From Flavobacterium acetivorans (GTDB lineage Bacteria > Bacteroidota > Bacteroidia > Flavobacteriales > Flavobacteriaceae): 64,000 nucleotides of DNA. How positions within the stretch are numbered: the stretch's first letter is position 1; each line of letters starts with the position of its first letter. Positions 44,525-53,805 of this stretch are shown here, in pieces. The DNA is taken from positions 62,001-126,000 of the forward strand of contig NZ_CP087132.1 of assembly GCF_020911885.1 (NCBI RefSeq). Reading direction: 5' to 3'. The position numbers and the translations under genes were made by a program. Below the pieces are notes generated by a model. That model was not told the DNA's origin, did no database searches, and saw only the letters and a list, made by a program, of their open reading frames with translations.

Positions 44525-44932
44525 AGGTAAATAATATTTAGCTATACAATCACTAATATAATTCCAACTTATGCAAAATCTTTTAAAATGATTTAAAGCA
44601 TAGATATAGTACTCTTATAGCACTATAATAGTACTAATATACTACAATTAACACGACTAAAACACTAAAAATAAACAACTTAGATAAAACTCCTAAACAA
44701 TCTCCCTGTGCATTATTGAGCAGATGCAGCTATCGCATAAGCTTCTTCTGCCTTATCCAATTATAAACAACCATCTTAAATAACCAAAGGGTTTATGAAG
44801 CATGAAATAATGGTGAACCATGTCTAAAAGTAAATTTTGTGCAAAAGCACATTTTTAAATTGTCTATTATCAATTTTAACGAACTCTCCTATCTTTTTTA
44901 TACTTTTACTTTTTATAAAAAACAACCCTTTT
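44525..44932. other. 408-bp gap holding a degraded pseudouridine-synthase fragment and repeats
   Basis: The left part (44600-44700) is A/T-rich with short ATAGTACT-like repeats. The right part carries the rluE-like remnant described separately at 44735-44822. The rmuC promoter should lie just before 44933; GTCTATTATC is the nearest TA-rich candidate. Confidence 0.4.
44735..44822 (-). pseudogene. degraded 5' fragment of a RluE-like pseudouridine synthase
   Basis: From 44822 the minus strand reads MVHHYFMLHKPFGYL, matching the start of the intact protein at 41015-41599 (MPQRHFILHKPYGYL). After a one-base frameshift it continues VYNWIRQKKLM, aligning with FIYELKRKKKLL of the intact protein, and then meets a stop. 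No catalytic domain follows. A second, dead copy of the gene start. Confidence 0.55.
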
Positions 44933-46303
44933 ATGTCAACTATTCTCCCGTTTTTATTGGTATTTATCATTGCACTTGCCCTTGGTGCCTTTATTGGAAA
45001 ACTCTTATTCTCAGCTCGTTTTCAATCGGAAAAGATTAGTCTCGAAGAGAAACTGATTGCTTTAAATTCCCAATTCAATCAATTAAAAGAACAATTTTCG
45101 AATGATAAAATGACTTTCGAAAAACAATTGGAAACCATAAATTCTGAGAAAGAAATCATCCGAAACGAAAAAGACAGTCTGGCGATTCAACTTTCCAAAA
45201 AAGAAGTCGATTTCGAAAATCTTTGGGAACGCAACAAAGAGCAAAAAGACGAGGTTGAGAAACTACAGGAGAAATTCACCAAAGAATTCGAAAACTTGGC
45301 TAATAAAATATTAGACGAAAAGTCCAATAAATTCACCGAGCAGAACAAGGAAAACATGAAAAACATCCTGTCTCCTTTGCAAGATAAAATTCAATTATTC
45401 GAAAAAAAAGTCGAAGATACCCACAAAGAAAGTATCGATTATCATGCGGCTTTACGCCAACAGATTTTAGGCTTACGCGAAATGAACATCCAAATGAGCA
45501 AGGAAACCATCAACCTGACCAAAGCCTTGAAAGGCGACAGCAAAATGCAGGGAAACTGGGGCGAACTGGTACTAGAACGCGTGCTGGAAAAATCGGGACT
45601 GGAAAAAGACCGTGAATATTATGTACAGCAATCCCACACCAATAGCGAGGGACAGCGCGTGTTCCCGGATGTTGTAATTAACCTGCCTGATGGCAAAAAG
45701 ATGGTTGTCGATTCAAAAGTGTCTTTGACCGCTTACGAAAAATACATCAATGAAGAAGATGATAATCTAAAGAACAACTTCTTAAAAGAACATGTGAGCT
45801 CTATCAAGCGTCATGTGGAACAACTGGGAGACAAAAACTATCAGGATTTGTACCAAATAGAAAGCCCGGATTTTGTGTTGCTTTTCATCCCAATGGAACC
45901 GGCATTTGCCATGGCGCTCAACGAGGACACGACTTTATACAACAAAGCATTCGAGAAAAACATCGTAATCGTTACGCCTTCGACCCTTTTGGCCACTTTG
46001 CGAACCATAGATAGCATGTGGACTAACCAAAAGCAACAGGAAAATGCCTTTGAAATTGCCAGACAAGCAGGTGCTTTGTATGATAAATTTGAAGGTTTCG
46101 TTGCTGATTTAATCAAAATTGGTAAGAAAATCGACGAAAGCAAAGCCGAATATAGCGGCGCCATGAACAAGCTGGTTGAAGGAAAAGGAAACCTGATTAC
46201 CAGCGTTGAAAAATTGAAAAAAATGGGCGCTAAGGCTAAGAAATCGCTTCCCGAAAGCATTATAAACCGAGCTGAAAAAGACGAAAACCAATTATTAAAT
46301 TAA
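44933..46303 (+). CDS. rmuC: DNA recombination protein RmuC
   Basis: 456 residues from the start at 44933. One N-terminal membrane span (about 3-22), a long coiled coil (about 28-190), then the RmuC nuclease-like core (about 205-420: GDSKMQGNWGELVLERVLEKSGL, FPDVVINLPDGKKMVVDSKVSLTAY, DFVLLFIPMEPAFAMAL). RmuC limits inversion and rearrangement at short repeats. An upstream in-frame ATG at 44837 exists but would add a non-homologous hydrophobic run. Confidence 0.93.
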   Translation: MSTILPFLLVFIIALALGAFIGKLLFSARFQSEKISLEEKLIALNSQFNQLKEQFSNDKMTFEKQLETINSEKEIIRNEKDSLAIQLSKKEVDFENLWERNKEQKDEVEKLQEKFTKEFENLANKILDEKSNKFTEQNKENMKNILSPLQDKIQLFEKKVEDTHKESIDYHAALRQQILGLREMNIQMSKETINLTKALKGDSKMQGNWGELVLERVLEKSGLEKDREYYVQQSHTNSEGQRVFPDVVINLPDGKKMVVDSKVSLTAYEKYINEEDDNLKNNFLKEHVSSIKRHVEQLGDKNYQDLYQIESPDFVLLFIPMEPAFAMALNEDTTLYNKAFEKNIVIVTPSTLLATLRTIDSMWTNQKQQENAFEIARQAGALYDKFEGFVADLIKIGKKIDESKAEYSGAMNKLVEGKGNLITSVEKLKKMGAKAKKSLPESIINRAEKDENQLLN

Positions 46304-46308
46304 ACGCT

Positions 46309-46857
46309 ATGAAACCGACCTACAAAAAAGTAGCTTCCTCTAATATCAGTATTTCGGAATTAATGTTGCCCTCTCACGCTAATTTTAGCGGTAAAATTCA
46401 TGGTGGATACATTCTTTCCTTACTGGATCAGATTGCTTTTGCCTGCGCCTCTAAATTTTCGGGAAATTATTGCGTGACTGCCTCAGTGGATACCGTAGAT
46501 TTCTTGAATCCTGTAGAAGTGGGCGAATTAGTAACCATGAAAGCCAGCGTGAATTATGTAGGTAAAAGTTCGATGATTGTGGGCATTCGTGTAGAATCAG
46601 AAAACATCCAAACAGGACTAGTCAAACATTGTAATTCTTCTTATTTTACGATGGTTTCAAAAGACAAAGATGGAGCAAATGCAATGGTTCCAGGTCTTAT
46701 TCTTTCCAATTTAGAAGAAGTACGACGCTTCGAAAATTGCCTGAACCAAATTGCCTTAAAAAAGGAAAAAAAACGCAATAAAGAGGCCTTTAATTTCTGT
46801 CCTGAGGAAACCATCATCCGTTTAGAAAAACACAATGTTCTAATCCAATTAGATTAA
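46309..46857 (+). CDS. acyl-CoA thioesterase, hotdog fold
   Basis: 182-residue thioesterase of the YciA/BFIT type that hydrolyses acyl-CoA. Conserved ISELMLPSHANFSGKIHGGYILSLLDQIAFACASKF carries the catalytic region, with VDTVDFLNPVEVGELV and the motif ISVR-like VGIRVESENIQTG. It starts five bases after rmuC and may be co-transcribed with it. The C-terminal 40 residues (KKEKKRNKEAFNFCPEE) are a basic tail seen in Bacteroidota members. Confidence 0.9.
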   Translation: MKPTYKKVASSNISISELMLPSHANFSGKIHGGYILSLLDQIAFACASKFSGNYCVTASVDTVDFLNPVEVGELVTMKASVNYVGKSSMIVGIRVESENIQTGLVKHCNSSYFTMVSKDKDGANAMVPGLILSNLEEVRRFENCLNQIALKKEKKRNKEAFNFCPEETIIRLEKHNVLIQLD

Positions 46858-46872
46858 ACCTATAACCTTTAT

Positions 46873-46912
46873 AAAAAGAGCCTAAAAATCCGTTTTTCAG
46901 GTTCTTTTTTTT
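46873..46912 (+). terminator. Rho-independent terminator after the thioesterase gene
   Basis: Stem AAAAAGAGCCT/AGGTTCTTTTT with one loop mismatch followed by an eight-T run, 15 bases after the stop codon. Confidence 0.7.
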
Positions 46913-46988
46913 ATGTTTTATATGCTGCTTTCGAAACCATTTTGGATTATTTTTCGTAACTTTAAGAAACAGCACACAAGCCATCAAA

Positions 46989-47528
46989 ATGAAAACAACT
47001 TTACTTCTATTACTGTTACTTGTTGCCAATTCAATTGGTGCACAAGAAAAATTGAATGCCAAAAACAGCAGTATTGTTTTTGAAGCGTCTGTGCCTTTTT
47101 TTGAAGCTGTAGAAGCTAAAAACGAAATGGTAAATTCTGTTTTGAATACAAAAAAAAACACTATTGTTTTTGTGGCAATGATAAACCAGTTCCGTTTTGA
47201 AAGAAGCTTGATGGAGGAACATTTCAATAAAAATTATATGGATAGCAAAAAATACCCAAAGGCCATATTTAAAGGAATTATTGAAAAATTTGACATTAAA
47301 AACTTAGACGAAAAAAAAGGGGAATACCTGATCAAAGGAGAAATAATTATCCGTGGAAAATCCAAAAAAATAAATGTTATTGCCCAAATCCAAAAGATTG
47401 CCGAAGGCATGGAACTCATTTCTAATTTTACTTTAAACACTGACGATTTCAATATTCAAGTTCCCACTATCGTGAGAAGTAAAATAGCTAAAAACGTCAA
47501 TGTTAGTGTCAAAACTGTTTTTCATTAA
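46989..47528 (+). CDS. YceI-like periplasmic lipid-binding protein
   Basis: 179 residues with a signal peptide (about 1-19, SIGAQ). The body has the YceI barrel pattern: SIVFEASVPFFEAVEA, MEEHFNKNYMDSKKYPKAIFKG, GEYLIKGEIIIRGKSKKI and the ending NFTLNTDDFNIQVPTIVRSKIAKNVNVSVKTVF. YceI proteins bind isoprenoid-type lipids such as polyprenyl compounds. It is convergent with the epimerase gene, stop codons 3 bases apart. Confidence 0.85.
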   Translation: MKTTLLLLLLLVANSIGAQEKLNAKNSSIVFEASVPFFEAVEAKNEMVNSVLNTKKNTIVFVAMINQFRFERSLMEEHFNKNYMDSKKYPKAIFKGIIEKFDIKNLDEKKGEYLIKGEIIIRGKSKKINVIAQIQKIAEGMELISNFTLNTDDFNIQVPTIVRSKIAKNVNVSVKTVFH

Positions 47529-47531
47529 GAA

Positions 47532-48446
47532 TTATTTATCCAAACAAACTCGGACTGTCTCCTCTAAATTTTCATTTCGAAAGTGAAATCCCAATTGTTT
47601 AATTTTATCCGAAGAAACCCTCCTGCCGGTTAAAACCAACAAAGCCATCTCTCCCAAAACCATTTTGATCAAAAAAGCAGGTACATGAGGCAGCCAAATC
47701 TTGTATCCATACACTTTTGCCAAAGTTTTAGAAAAACTGGCGTTGGTTGTATTATCATCAATGGCTGCATTATAAGCACCTTGCATTTGAGGATTTTTAA
47801 CGGCTTCAAGATAGATCCTACACAAATCATTTACGGAAATCCAAGGCATGTATTGCTTTCCGGAACCCAATGCTGAGCCCAATTTTAACTTAAAAATTGG
47901 CGTTAATTTATTCAGGAATCCATCATTTTTCCCCAAAACCAAACCAGTACGAACTTTTACCGTGCGTATGCCCAACTCACCGATACGATCGGCAGAAGCT
48001 TCCCATTTTTGACAAGTAAGTCCTAAAAAATCATTGGCAGCTTCCGTCTCCTCCGTACAAACCTCCTCACCATTGAACGCTCCATAAATCCCGATTGCCG
48101 ATGCGGAAACAAAAGCGTCTAATTTCTTATCGTATTTTTTTAAAACACTATGAATTAATTGGGCCGAAAGCTCCCTACTGGATAGTATTTCCTCTTTGCG
48201 GGCCTTGGTCCATTTTTTTTCAGCAATATTAGCTCCAGCCAAATGAATGACATAATCTGCTTGGAGTACGGCTTCTTTTTCAATGGTTTGTTTTTGAACA
48301 TCCCAAGTATAATAAAACACATCTTCGGTATTTGTCCTTTTACTTCTGCTGAGAATAGAAACCGAAAAACCTTGGTCAATCAACAATTGAGTCAAATATT
48401 TCCCTACAAATCCAGTTCCTCCTGTCAACAATACATTTTTCTTCAT
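47532..48446 (-). CDS. TIGR01777-type NAD-dependent epimerase/dehydratase
   Basis: 304-residue short-chain-type epimerase. N-terminal NAD site GGTGFVGKYL (about 8-17); then HLAGANIAEKKWTKARKEEILSSRE and VSASAIGIYG, which define TIGR01777; the C-terminal DUF1731-like part ends LGFHFRNENLEETVRVCL. Substrate unknown. Confidence 0.9.
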   Translation of the reverse strand: MKKNVLLTGGTGFVGKYLTQLLIDQGFSVSILSRSKRTNTEDVFYYTWDVQKQTIEKEAVLQADYVIHLAGANIAEKKWTKARKEEILSSRELSAQLIHSVLKKYDKKLDAFVSASAIGIYGAFNGEEVCTEETEAANDFLGLTCQKWEASADRIGELGIRTVKVRTGLVLGKNDGFLNKLTPIFKLKLGSALGSGKQYMPWISVNDLCRIYLEAVKNPQMQGAYNAAIDDNTTNASFSKTLAKVYGYKIWLPHVPAFLIKMVLGEMALLVLTGRRVSSDKIKQLGFHFRNENLEETVRVCLDK

Positions 48447-48499
48447 CGCTATTCTAATTTATCATTCTTAAAGTCTATCAAAGATACGAATATATTTTT

Positions 48500-48527
48500 G
48501 TTTAACTTTAACATCATTTTGTTAAAC
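48500..48527. promoter_or_regulatory. inverted-repeat operator candidate upstream of the TetR-like gene
   Basis: GTTTAAC (48500-48506) and GTTAAAC (48521-48527) are inverted repeats 14 bases apart, 36 bases before the start codon at 48564. A TAtcTTTA box lies just after. Size and position fit a TetR-type autoregulatory site. Confidence 0.4.
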
Positions 48528-48563
48528 ATTTATTATCTTTATGCGGTATTAAAAAAAGAAAAA

Positions 48564-49223
48564 ATGGCAACTAAAAAATCTAAAATAACTAAAGACTCTA
48601 TTGTATCCATGTATATGAATTATACTTTAGAGCAAGGCGAGAAGCCTAAATCAGTATATCAATTTTCAAAAATTAATGAATTCACAGAAGCTGAGTTCTA
48701 CACTTTCTTTGGAAACCTGGAAAGTATAGAAAAGGAAATCTACAATCTTTTTTTTGAAAAAACCGTTGAATTACTAAACAAAGACACTAATTATGACTCT
48801 TATGACATGAAAAGTAAGTTGCTGAGTTTTTACTTTACTTTTTTCGAATTACTCGCGGCTAATCGCAGCTATGTTAGCATGAGTCTCAAAGAAGATAAAA
48901 ATCAGTTAAAAAATTTACTCCAACTTTCAGGTTTAAGAAATCATTTCAAAAAATTCATTGGCGAAATCACGACTGATGAAGTACGTATTCAACAAGAAAA
49001 AATTCAAGATTTTCAAGAAAAAGCGATACAAGAAAGTGCTTGGATTCAATTTCTATTTACATTAAAATTTTGGTTGGAAGACGGCTCTGCCAATTTTGAA
49101 AAAACAGATATTTATATTGAAAAATCTGTGAAGCTAAGTTTCGAATTGATGAACGTGGCACCAATTAATAGCTTAATCGATTTTGGGAAGTTTATTTTTA
49201 AAGAAAAAATACAAAATAAATAA
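48564..49223 (+). CDS. TetR-like transcriptional regulator (divergent N-terminus)
   Basis: 219 residues. The N-terminal 55 residues (KSKITKDSIVSMYMNYTLEQGEKPKSVYQFSKINEFTEAEFYTFFGNLESIEKEI) are a TetR-like helix-turn-helix that is looser than usual; the C-terminal part is the helical ligand/dimer domain found in Bacteroidota TetR relatives. It begins the light island and abuts the UbiB-like kinase gene, whose start overlaps its stop by one base. Start at 48564 chosen; the frame runs back to 48243 through non-homologous sequence. Confidence 0.8.
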   Translation: MATKKSKITKDSIVSMYMNYTLEQGEKPKSVYQFSKINEFTEAEFYTFFGNLESIEKEIYNLFFEKTVELLNKDTNYDSYDMKSKLLSFYFTFFELLAANRSYVSMSLKEDKNQLKNLLQLSGLRNHFKKFIGEITTDEVRIQQEKIQDFQEKAIQESAWIQFLFTLKFWLEDGSANFEKTDIYIEKSVKLSFELMNVAPINSLIDFGKFIFKEKIQNK

Positions 49224-50524
49224 TGAAAACAATAGACTATATTCCAACTTCAAAAATTGAAAGAGCAACAAAACTGGTTCAGACGGGCGCTAAAGTAGGC
49301 GTAAACTATCTTAAATATTACGGGGAAAAAATAGTCAATTCAGACTTGACCCGAGATAAATTGAACGAAAATAATGCCGAAGACATTTATGATGGCTTGA
49401 AAAGTTTGAAGGGAAGCGCCTTAAAAGTAGCTCAGATGTTGAGTATGGACAAGAATTTCTTGCCTCAGGCCTATGTAGAAAAGTTCTCTCTATCTCAATT
49501 TTCTGTCCCGCCACTTTCGGCACCCTTGGTATTAAAAACTTTCAAATCTAATTTTGGCAAAACACCCTATGAAATTTTTGATGAATTTAATGCCGATTCG
49601 GTTAATGCCGCGAGTATTGGTCAGGTTCATTTGGCCACCAAAAACGGTAAAAAACTGGCTGTAAAAATCCAATATCCAGGTGTTGCCAACAGTATTTCGT
49701 CTGATCTGGCTTTGGTAAAACCCATAGCCATTAGAATGTTTAACCTTCAGGGAAAAGATTCCGATAAATATTTTAAGGAAGTAGAAGACAAATTGATTGA
49801 GGAAACCAATTATTTATTGGAACTTCAGCAAAGCCAAGAAGTTGTTGCTGCTTGCAAAAAAATTGACAATCTGGTTTTTCCGGAATATTATCCTGCATAT
49901 TCTTCAGAGAAAATCATTACGATGGATTGGATGTCTGGCGTTCATCTATCAGAATTCAAAAATTCAGACCCAAAAATCGCCAATAAAATAGGTCAGGCTT
50001 TATGGGATTTTTATATGTACCAAATTCATATTTTGAAAAAAGTACATGCTGACCCGCATCCCGGAAATTTTTTAATTAATGACAAAAACGAATTGGTTGC
50101 CCTTGATTTTGGCTGCATGAAAACAATTCCTAATGATTTCTACATTCCTTATTTTGAATTAATCAATAAGGAAGTGATTGATGATGAAGCTCTTTTTAGA
50201 AAAAAATTATTCGAATTGGAAATCCTCAGAACTGACGACAGCAAAGAAGAAATTGCCTATTTCACGCAAATGTTCTATGATCTATTATCGCTGTTTACCA
50301 AACCGTTTCAAACAGAAACTTTTGATTTTTCGGATGAAGTCTTTTTTGAAAGTATTGCACAGCTTGGAGAACGCTTTGCAAATGATACCAATCTTAAAAA
50401 AATGAATGGCAATCGTGGTTCAAAGCATTTTATTTATATGAATCGTACCTTTTTTGGTTTGTACAATCTAATGTTTGATTTGAAAGCAAAAATTGTGGTA
50501 AACGCTTTTAAAAAATACAACTAG
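49223..50524 (+). CDS. AarF/ABC1/UbiB-type atypical kinase
   Basis: 433 residues with the UbiB-family motifs: KGSALKVAQMLSMD (KxGQ-like N-terminal signature), NAASIGQVHLAT, VKIQYPGV, the nucleotide-binding RTMDW-like IITMDWMSGVHLSEF, catalytic HADPHPGNFLI and DFGCMK. These proteins act in quinone or isoprenoid metabolism. Here it sits within a light-induced gene set, with overlapping stop/start to the TetR-like gene. A link to carotenoid or quinone chemistry is inferred. Confidence 0.9.
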   Translation: MKTIDYIPTSKIERATKLVQTGAKVGVNYLKYYGEKIVNSDLTRDKLNENNAEDIYDGLKSLKGSALKVAQMLSMDKNFLPQAYVEKFSLSQFSVPPLSAPLVLKTFKSNFGKTPYEIFDEFNADSVNAASIGQVHLATKNGKKLAVKIQYPGVANSISSDLALVKPIAIRMFNLQGKDSDKYFKEVEDKLIEETNYLLELQQSQEVVAACKKIDNLVFPEYYPAYSSEKIITMDWMSGVHLSEFKNSDPKIANKIGQALWDFYMYQIHILKKVHADPHPGNFLINDKNELVALDFGCMKTIPNDFYIPYFELINKEVIDDEALFRKKLFELEILRTDDSKEEIAYFTQMFYDLLSLFTKPFQTETFDFSDEVFFESIAQLGERFANDTNLKKMNGNRGSKHFIYMNRTFFGLYNLMFDLKAKIVVNAFKKYN

Positions 50525-50652
50525 TGAAGAAAGAACATCTTCCGTCAAAAATATGCTTGGTTTGCAAGCGACCTTTCAATTGGCGGAAAAAATGGGAAAA
50601 AGTTTGGAATGAAGTCAAATATTGTAGTGAAAAATGCAAAAGAAACAAATAA
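50524..50652 (+). CDS. DUF2256 small zinc-binding-like protein
   Basis: 42 residues, starting at GTG 50524 that overlaps the UbiB stop codon. The reading includes [20 protein letters not shown] and [12 protein letters not shown]: two cysteine pairs with the DUF2256 pattern. It overlaps the cryptochrome start by 19 bases. DUF2256 genes commonly lie next to cryptochrome/photolyase genes. Too short for the usual gene finder; the function is unknown. Confidence 0.85.
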   Translation: MKKEHLPSKICLVCKRPFNWRKKWEKVWNEVKYCSEKCKRNK

Positions 50653-52112
50653 ATGTGGTTTGGTTTAAAAGAGACCTTCGTTTACAAGATAACGAAGCGA
50701 TTTTTAATGCAACACAGTCAAGAAAACCTACACTGTTGTTATATGTGTTTGAAAAATCTCTGGAAAATGATCCGCATTATAGCCAGAGACACTGGAATTT
50801 TATCAAACAATCTCTTTTTGACCTCAACAAACAACTTAAAAAATCAAATACTCATGTTTTAACAATATCTTCAGAAGTTGCTCATATATTCAACACACTT
50901 CAGGAAATTTATAAAATAGATAGTGTTTTTTCACATCAGGAAACCGGTTTAAAAATTACTTATGAAAGAGATAAAACCTTCAAACGATTTTGTAAAAACA
51001 ACCAAATCAATTGGGTTGAAAACATTAATAACGGTATTTTTAGAGGTTTAAAAAACAGAACAGATTGGGTTTCTAAATGGGAAAAATACATGAACGAACC
51101 CCAATTTATTTTTGATGCTAAAGCTGAAAATTTTCTTCCTTCAGCAGCAATTGTAGAACTCGAAAAAATAATAGAAAAAACCTCTTTAGAGACTATTCCG
51201 GATGCTGTTTTTCAAAAAGGAGGCAGCACGATGGGACATAAATATTTGGAAAACTTTCTTGACGAACGCTATCACAATTACAGTTCGCATATTTCAAGTC
51301 CTGTATTAGCCCGAAGAAGTTGCAGCAGATTATCGCCTTATATCGCCTGGGGAAATCTGTCTTCAAGACAGGTTTTACAAAAAGCGGCTACGTTTAGACC
51401 CACTTGCAGCCATAAAAAACAAATCGATTCTTTTGTATCCCGACTCACCTGGCAGGCCCATTTCATTCAAAAATTTGAAATGGAAGAAATCATGGAATTT
51501 GAAAGTATCAATAAAGGTTTTCATTCGTTAAGAAAGAAAATTAACCCGACTTATATTGAAGCCTGGAAAAAGGGACAAACAGGATTCCCATTAATCGATG
51601 CCTGCATGCGTTGCCTTAATGAAACTGGTTATTTGAACTTTAGAATGCGCGCTATGTTGGTCTCATTTTTTACGCACAATTTATGGCAGCCCTGGCAGGA
51701 AGCCACGCAACATTTATCCCAAATGTTTCTGGATTTTGAACCCGGAATTCATTTTCCGCAATTGCAAATGCAGGCTGGCGAAACCGGAATAAATATGCTA
51801 CGCATTTACAACCCGATAAAAAACAGCCATGAGCACGATCCTAATGGAGAATTTATTAAAAAATGGGTTCCTGAATTATGTCAACTGCCTATTGCATTTG
51901 TACACGAACCCTACAAAATGACCTATTTAGACCAAAAATTCAACGATTTTGAAATAGGCATTCATTATCCAAAACCTATTGTCAATTTGGAACGAACAAG
52001 AAAATTTGCCAATGATTTTTTGTGGAAAATGAAAAAAAATCCACTGGTAAAAGAAGAAAGTTCCCGCATCCTGAAATTACACACCATGGCCGATATTGGC
52101 GACAGCGAATAA
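50634..52112 (+). CDS. cryptochrome/photolyase family flavoprotein
   Basis: 492 residues. N-terminal photolyase antenna domain (about 1-130, [18 protein letters not shown]). C-terminal FAD-binding domain (about 210-460): [69 protein letters not shown] and the D/E-rich [22 protein letters not shown]. It differs from the second photolyase (55238-56533) in the FAD loop and lacks the classical WQWAAGTG, so a cryptochrome or (6-4)-related role is possible. It is cotranscribed with DUF2256 and the light-island genes. Confidence 0.9.
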   Translation: MQKKQINVVWFKRDLRLQDNEAIFNATQSRKPTLLLYVFEKSLENDPHYSQRHWNFIKQSLFDLNKQLKKSNTHVLTISSEVAHIFNTLQEIYKIDSVFSHQETGLKITYERDKTFKRFCKNNQINWVENINNGIFRGLKNRTDWVSKWEKYMNEPQFIFDAKAENFLPSAAIVELEKIIEKTSLETIPDAVFQKGGSTMGHKYLENFLDERYHNYSSHISSPVLARRSCSRLSPYIAWGNLSSRQVLQKAATFRPTCSHKKQIDSFVSRLTWQAHFIQKFEMEEIMEFESINKGFHSLRKKINPTYIEAWKKGQTGFPLIDACMRCLNETGYLNFRMRAMLVSFFTHNLWQPWQEATQHLSQMFLDFEPGIHFPQLQMQAGETGINMLRIYNPIKNSHEHDPNGEFIKKWVPELCQLPIAFVHEPYKMTYLDQKFNDFEIGIHYPKPIVNLERTRKFANDFLWKMKKNPLVKEESSRILKLHTMADIGDSE

Positions 52113-52166
52113 AGATTCAATATCAATTTCAAAAAAATATGAATTTCAATTTTTAAATAAAATAAC

Positions 52167-52451
52167 GTGACGATAAAAAAAGAACTCACCGATTTAGACA
52201 AAGACCGCATCATCGAAATGGCTTGGGAAGACCGAACTACTTTTGAGGCAATTCAGCTACAATTTGGACTAAAAGAACAAGAAGTGATTGACCTGATGCG
52301 TACCGAGATGAAAGCTTCGAGCTTTAAAATGTGGCGCGAACGCGTGCAAGGTCGAAAAACAAAACATGAAAAATTACGCGATTTTGAGAAAGGACGTTTT
52401 AAATGCAACAGTCAAAGAAACATCAGTAATAATAAAATTTCTAAAAGATAG
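52167..52451 (+). CDS. TIGR03643/DUF2805 family protein
   Basis: 94 residues: MAWEDRTTFEAIQLQFGLKEQEVIDLMRTEMKASSFKMWRERVQGRKTKH, the defining pattern of this family, with a basic tail. It is a small DNA- or RNA-binding-like protein of unknown function usually found next to cryptochrome genes. Confidence 0.9.
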   Translation: MTIKKELTDLDKDRIIEMAWEDRTTFEAIQLQFGLKEQEVIDLMRTEMKASSFKMWRERVQGRKTKHEKLRDFEKGRFKCNSQRNISNNKISKR

Positions 52452-52470
52452 ATTCAAAAACTTATTTTAA

Positions 52471-53154
52471 ATGAAAAACATACTCATCATAGGCGGCAGC
52501 AAGGGAATTGGAAATGCGATTTTGTTACAGCAATTAGAAAACAATTACATCTATAATATCAGCAGAAATGCTACAGAAATTTCACATCCCAATCTGAAGC
52601 ATTATTCCTTAGATGTAATGAAAGACATGCTTCCGGAAATAGAAAATATTGATACTCTAATTTACTGTCCGGGTTCCATTAATTTGAAACCAATTGGGAG
52701 TTTAAGCATTGATGATTTCAGAAATGATTTTGAGATTAATGTTATTGGCGCCGTGAAGGTCATTCAGCAGTATTTACCTGTTTTAAAAAAAGGAACAAAT
52801 CCATCGATATTGCTTTTTAGTACGGTGGCGGCCAAATTAGGAATGCCTTTTCATGCCAGTATTGCCACGGCAAAAGCGGGTATAGAAGGACTGGTAAAAT
52901 CACTTGGAGCTGAATTAGCATCAACAATACGAATTAATGCTATTGCTCCTACAATTACTGAAACATCACTTTCGGCAGGTATATTACGCAATGATCGAAT
53001 GAAAGAAAACATGATAGAACGCCATCCCATGAAAGGCTATCTCACTCCAAACGAAGTGGCTAATATGGCCGATTTTTTAATTTCTGAAAAAGCAAAATCA
53101 ATCTCAGGCCAAATATTCGAAATGGATTATGGTATAGTGACTTTTAAAATCTAA
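52471..53154 (+). CDS. short-chain dehydrogenase/reductase
   Basis: 227 residues. NAD(P) site [11 protein letters not shown] (about 7-17), catalytic Ser/Tyr-Lys region: STVAAKLGM and the KAGIEGL segment, where the YxxxK motif is modified to SIATAK. The tyrosine is replaced by threonine-like ATA, a missing key residue worth noting. Ends in the usual [10 protein letters not shown]. Substrate unknown; in the light-island operon before folE. Confidence 0.85.
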   Translation: MKNILIIGGSKGIGNAILLQQLENNYIYNISRNATEISHPNLKHYSLDVMKDMLPEIENIDTLIYCPGSINLKPIGSLSIDDFRNDFEINVIGAVKVIQQYLPVLKKGTNPSILLFSTVAAKLGMPFHASIATAKAGIEGLVKSLGAELASTIRINAIAPTITETSLSAGILRNDRMKENMIERHPMKGYLTPNEVANMADFLISEKAKSISGQIFEMDYGIVTFKI

Positions 53155-53174
53155 TCTTTATAAAAAACAAAAAA

Positions 53175-53789
53175 ATGATATTAAATAAAGCCAAAAATTA
53201 CGAAAAAACAGAGCAATACGACACCGAAACAACGGACATACTTGCCACTAATTACAGAAATATAATTGAAAACTTAGGCGAAGATCCCAACAGGGAAGGT
53301 CTTGAAAAAACACCTGAAAGAGTTGCCAAAGCCATGCAATTCTTAACTCATGGCTATGATTTAGATCCTTTAGAGATTTTGAAATCGGCCTTGTTTACCG
53401 AAAACCACAGCCAAATGATTGTAGTAAAAGACATTGAAGTTTACTCGATGTGCGAACATCATATGTTGCCTTTTTTTGGCAAAGCACACGTAGCTTACAT
53501 TCCTAACGGAAAAATTGTTGGATTGAGTAAAATTCCAAGAATCGTAGATGCATACGCCCGAAGAATGCAGGTTCAAGAACGATTGACGGACCAAATTAAA
53601 AATTGTATCCAAGAAGCATTAGAACCGCTAGGCGTTGCCGTGGTTATAGAGGCCCAACATATGTGCATGCAAATGCGTGGGATTCAAAAACAAAATTCGT
53701 TTACCACTACTTCCTCTTTTACGGGCGCTTTTGAAAAAAACAAAACCCGAAAAGAATTTATTAGTCTGATTTCGAATAAATTAAGCTAA
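53175..53789 (+). CDS. folE: GTP cyclohydrolase I
   Basis: 204 residues; first step of tetrahydrofolate and pterin synthesis. Motifs: [66 protein letters not shown] and CMQMRGI. Zinc ligands (Cys and His in CEHH, Cys in MCMQMRG) are intact. The gene lies inside the light island, where an extra folE could feed folate/pterin antenna synthesis for photolyase. That role is inferred from context. Confidence 0.95.
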   Translation: MILNKAKNYEKTEQYDTETTDILATNYRNIIENLGEDPNREGLEKTPERVAKAMQFLTHGYDLDPLEILKSALFTENHSQMIVVKDIEVYSMCEHHMLPFFGKAHVAYIPNGKIVGLSKIPRIVDAYARRMQVQERLTDQIKNCIQEALEPLGVAVVIEAQHMCMQMRGIQKQNSFTTTSSFTGAFEKNKTRKEFISLISNKLS

Positions 53790-53805
53790 ATTTAAATAAA
53801 AAACC

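Noticed and set aside
46814..47227. A 137-codon minus-strand ORF opposite the YceI-like gene
   Set aside because: Overlaps the YceI gene and a terminator and shows only low-complexity hydrophobic sequence.
48243..48563. Longer start for the TetR-like gene
   Set aside because: The extension overlaps the epimerase gene on the other strand and carries no TetR homology; the promoter-like elements lie just upstream of 48564.
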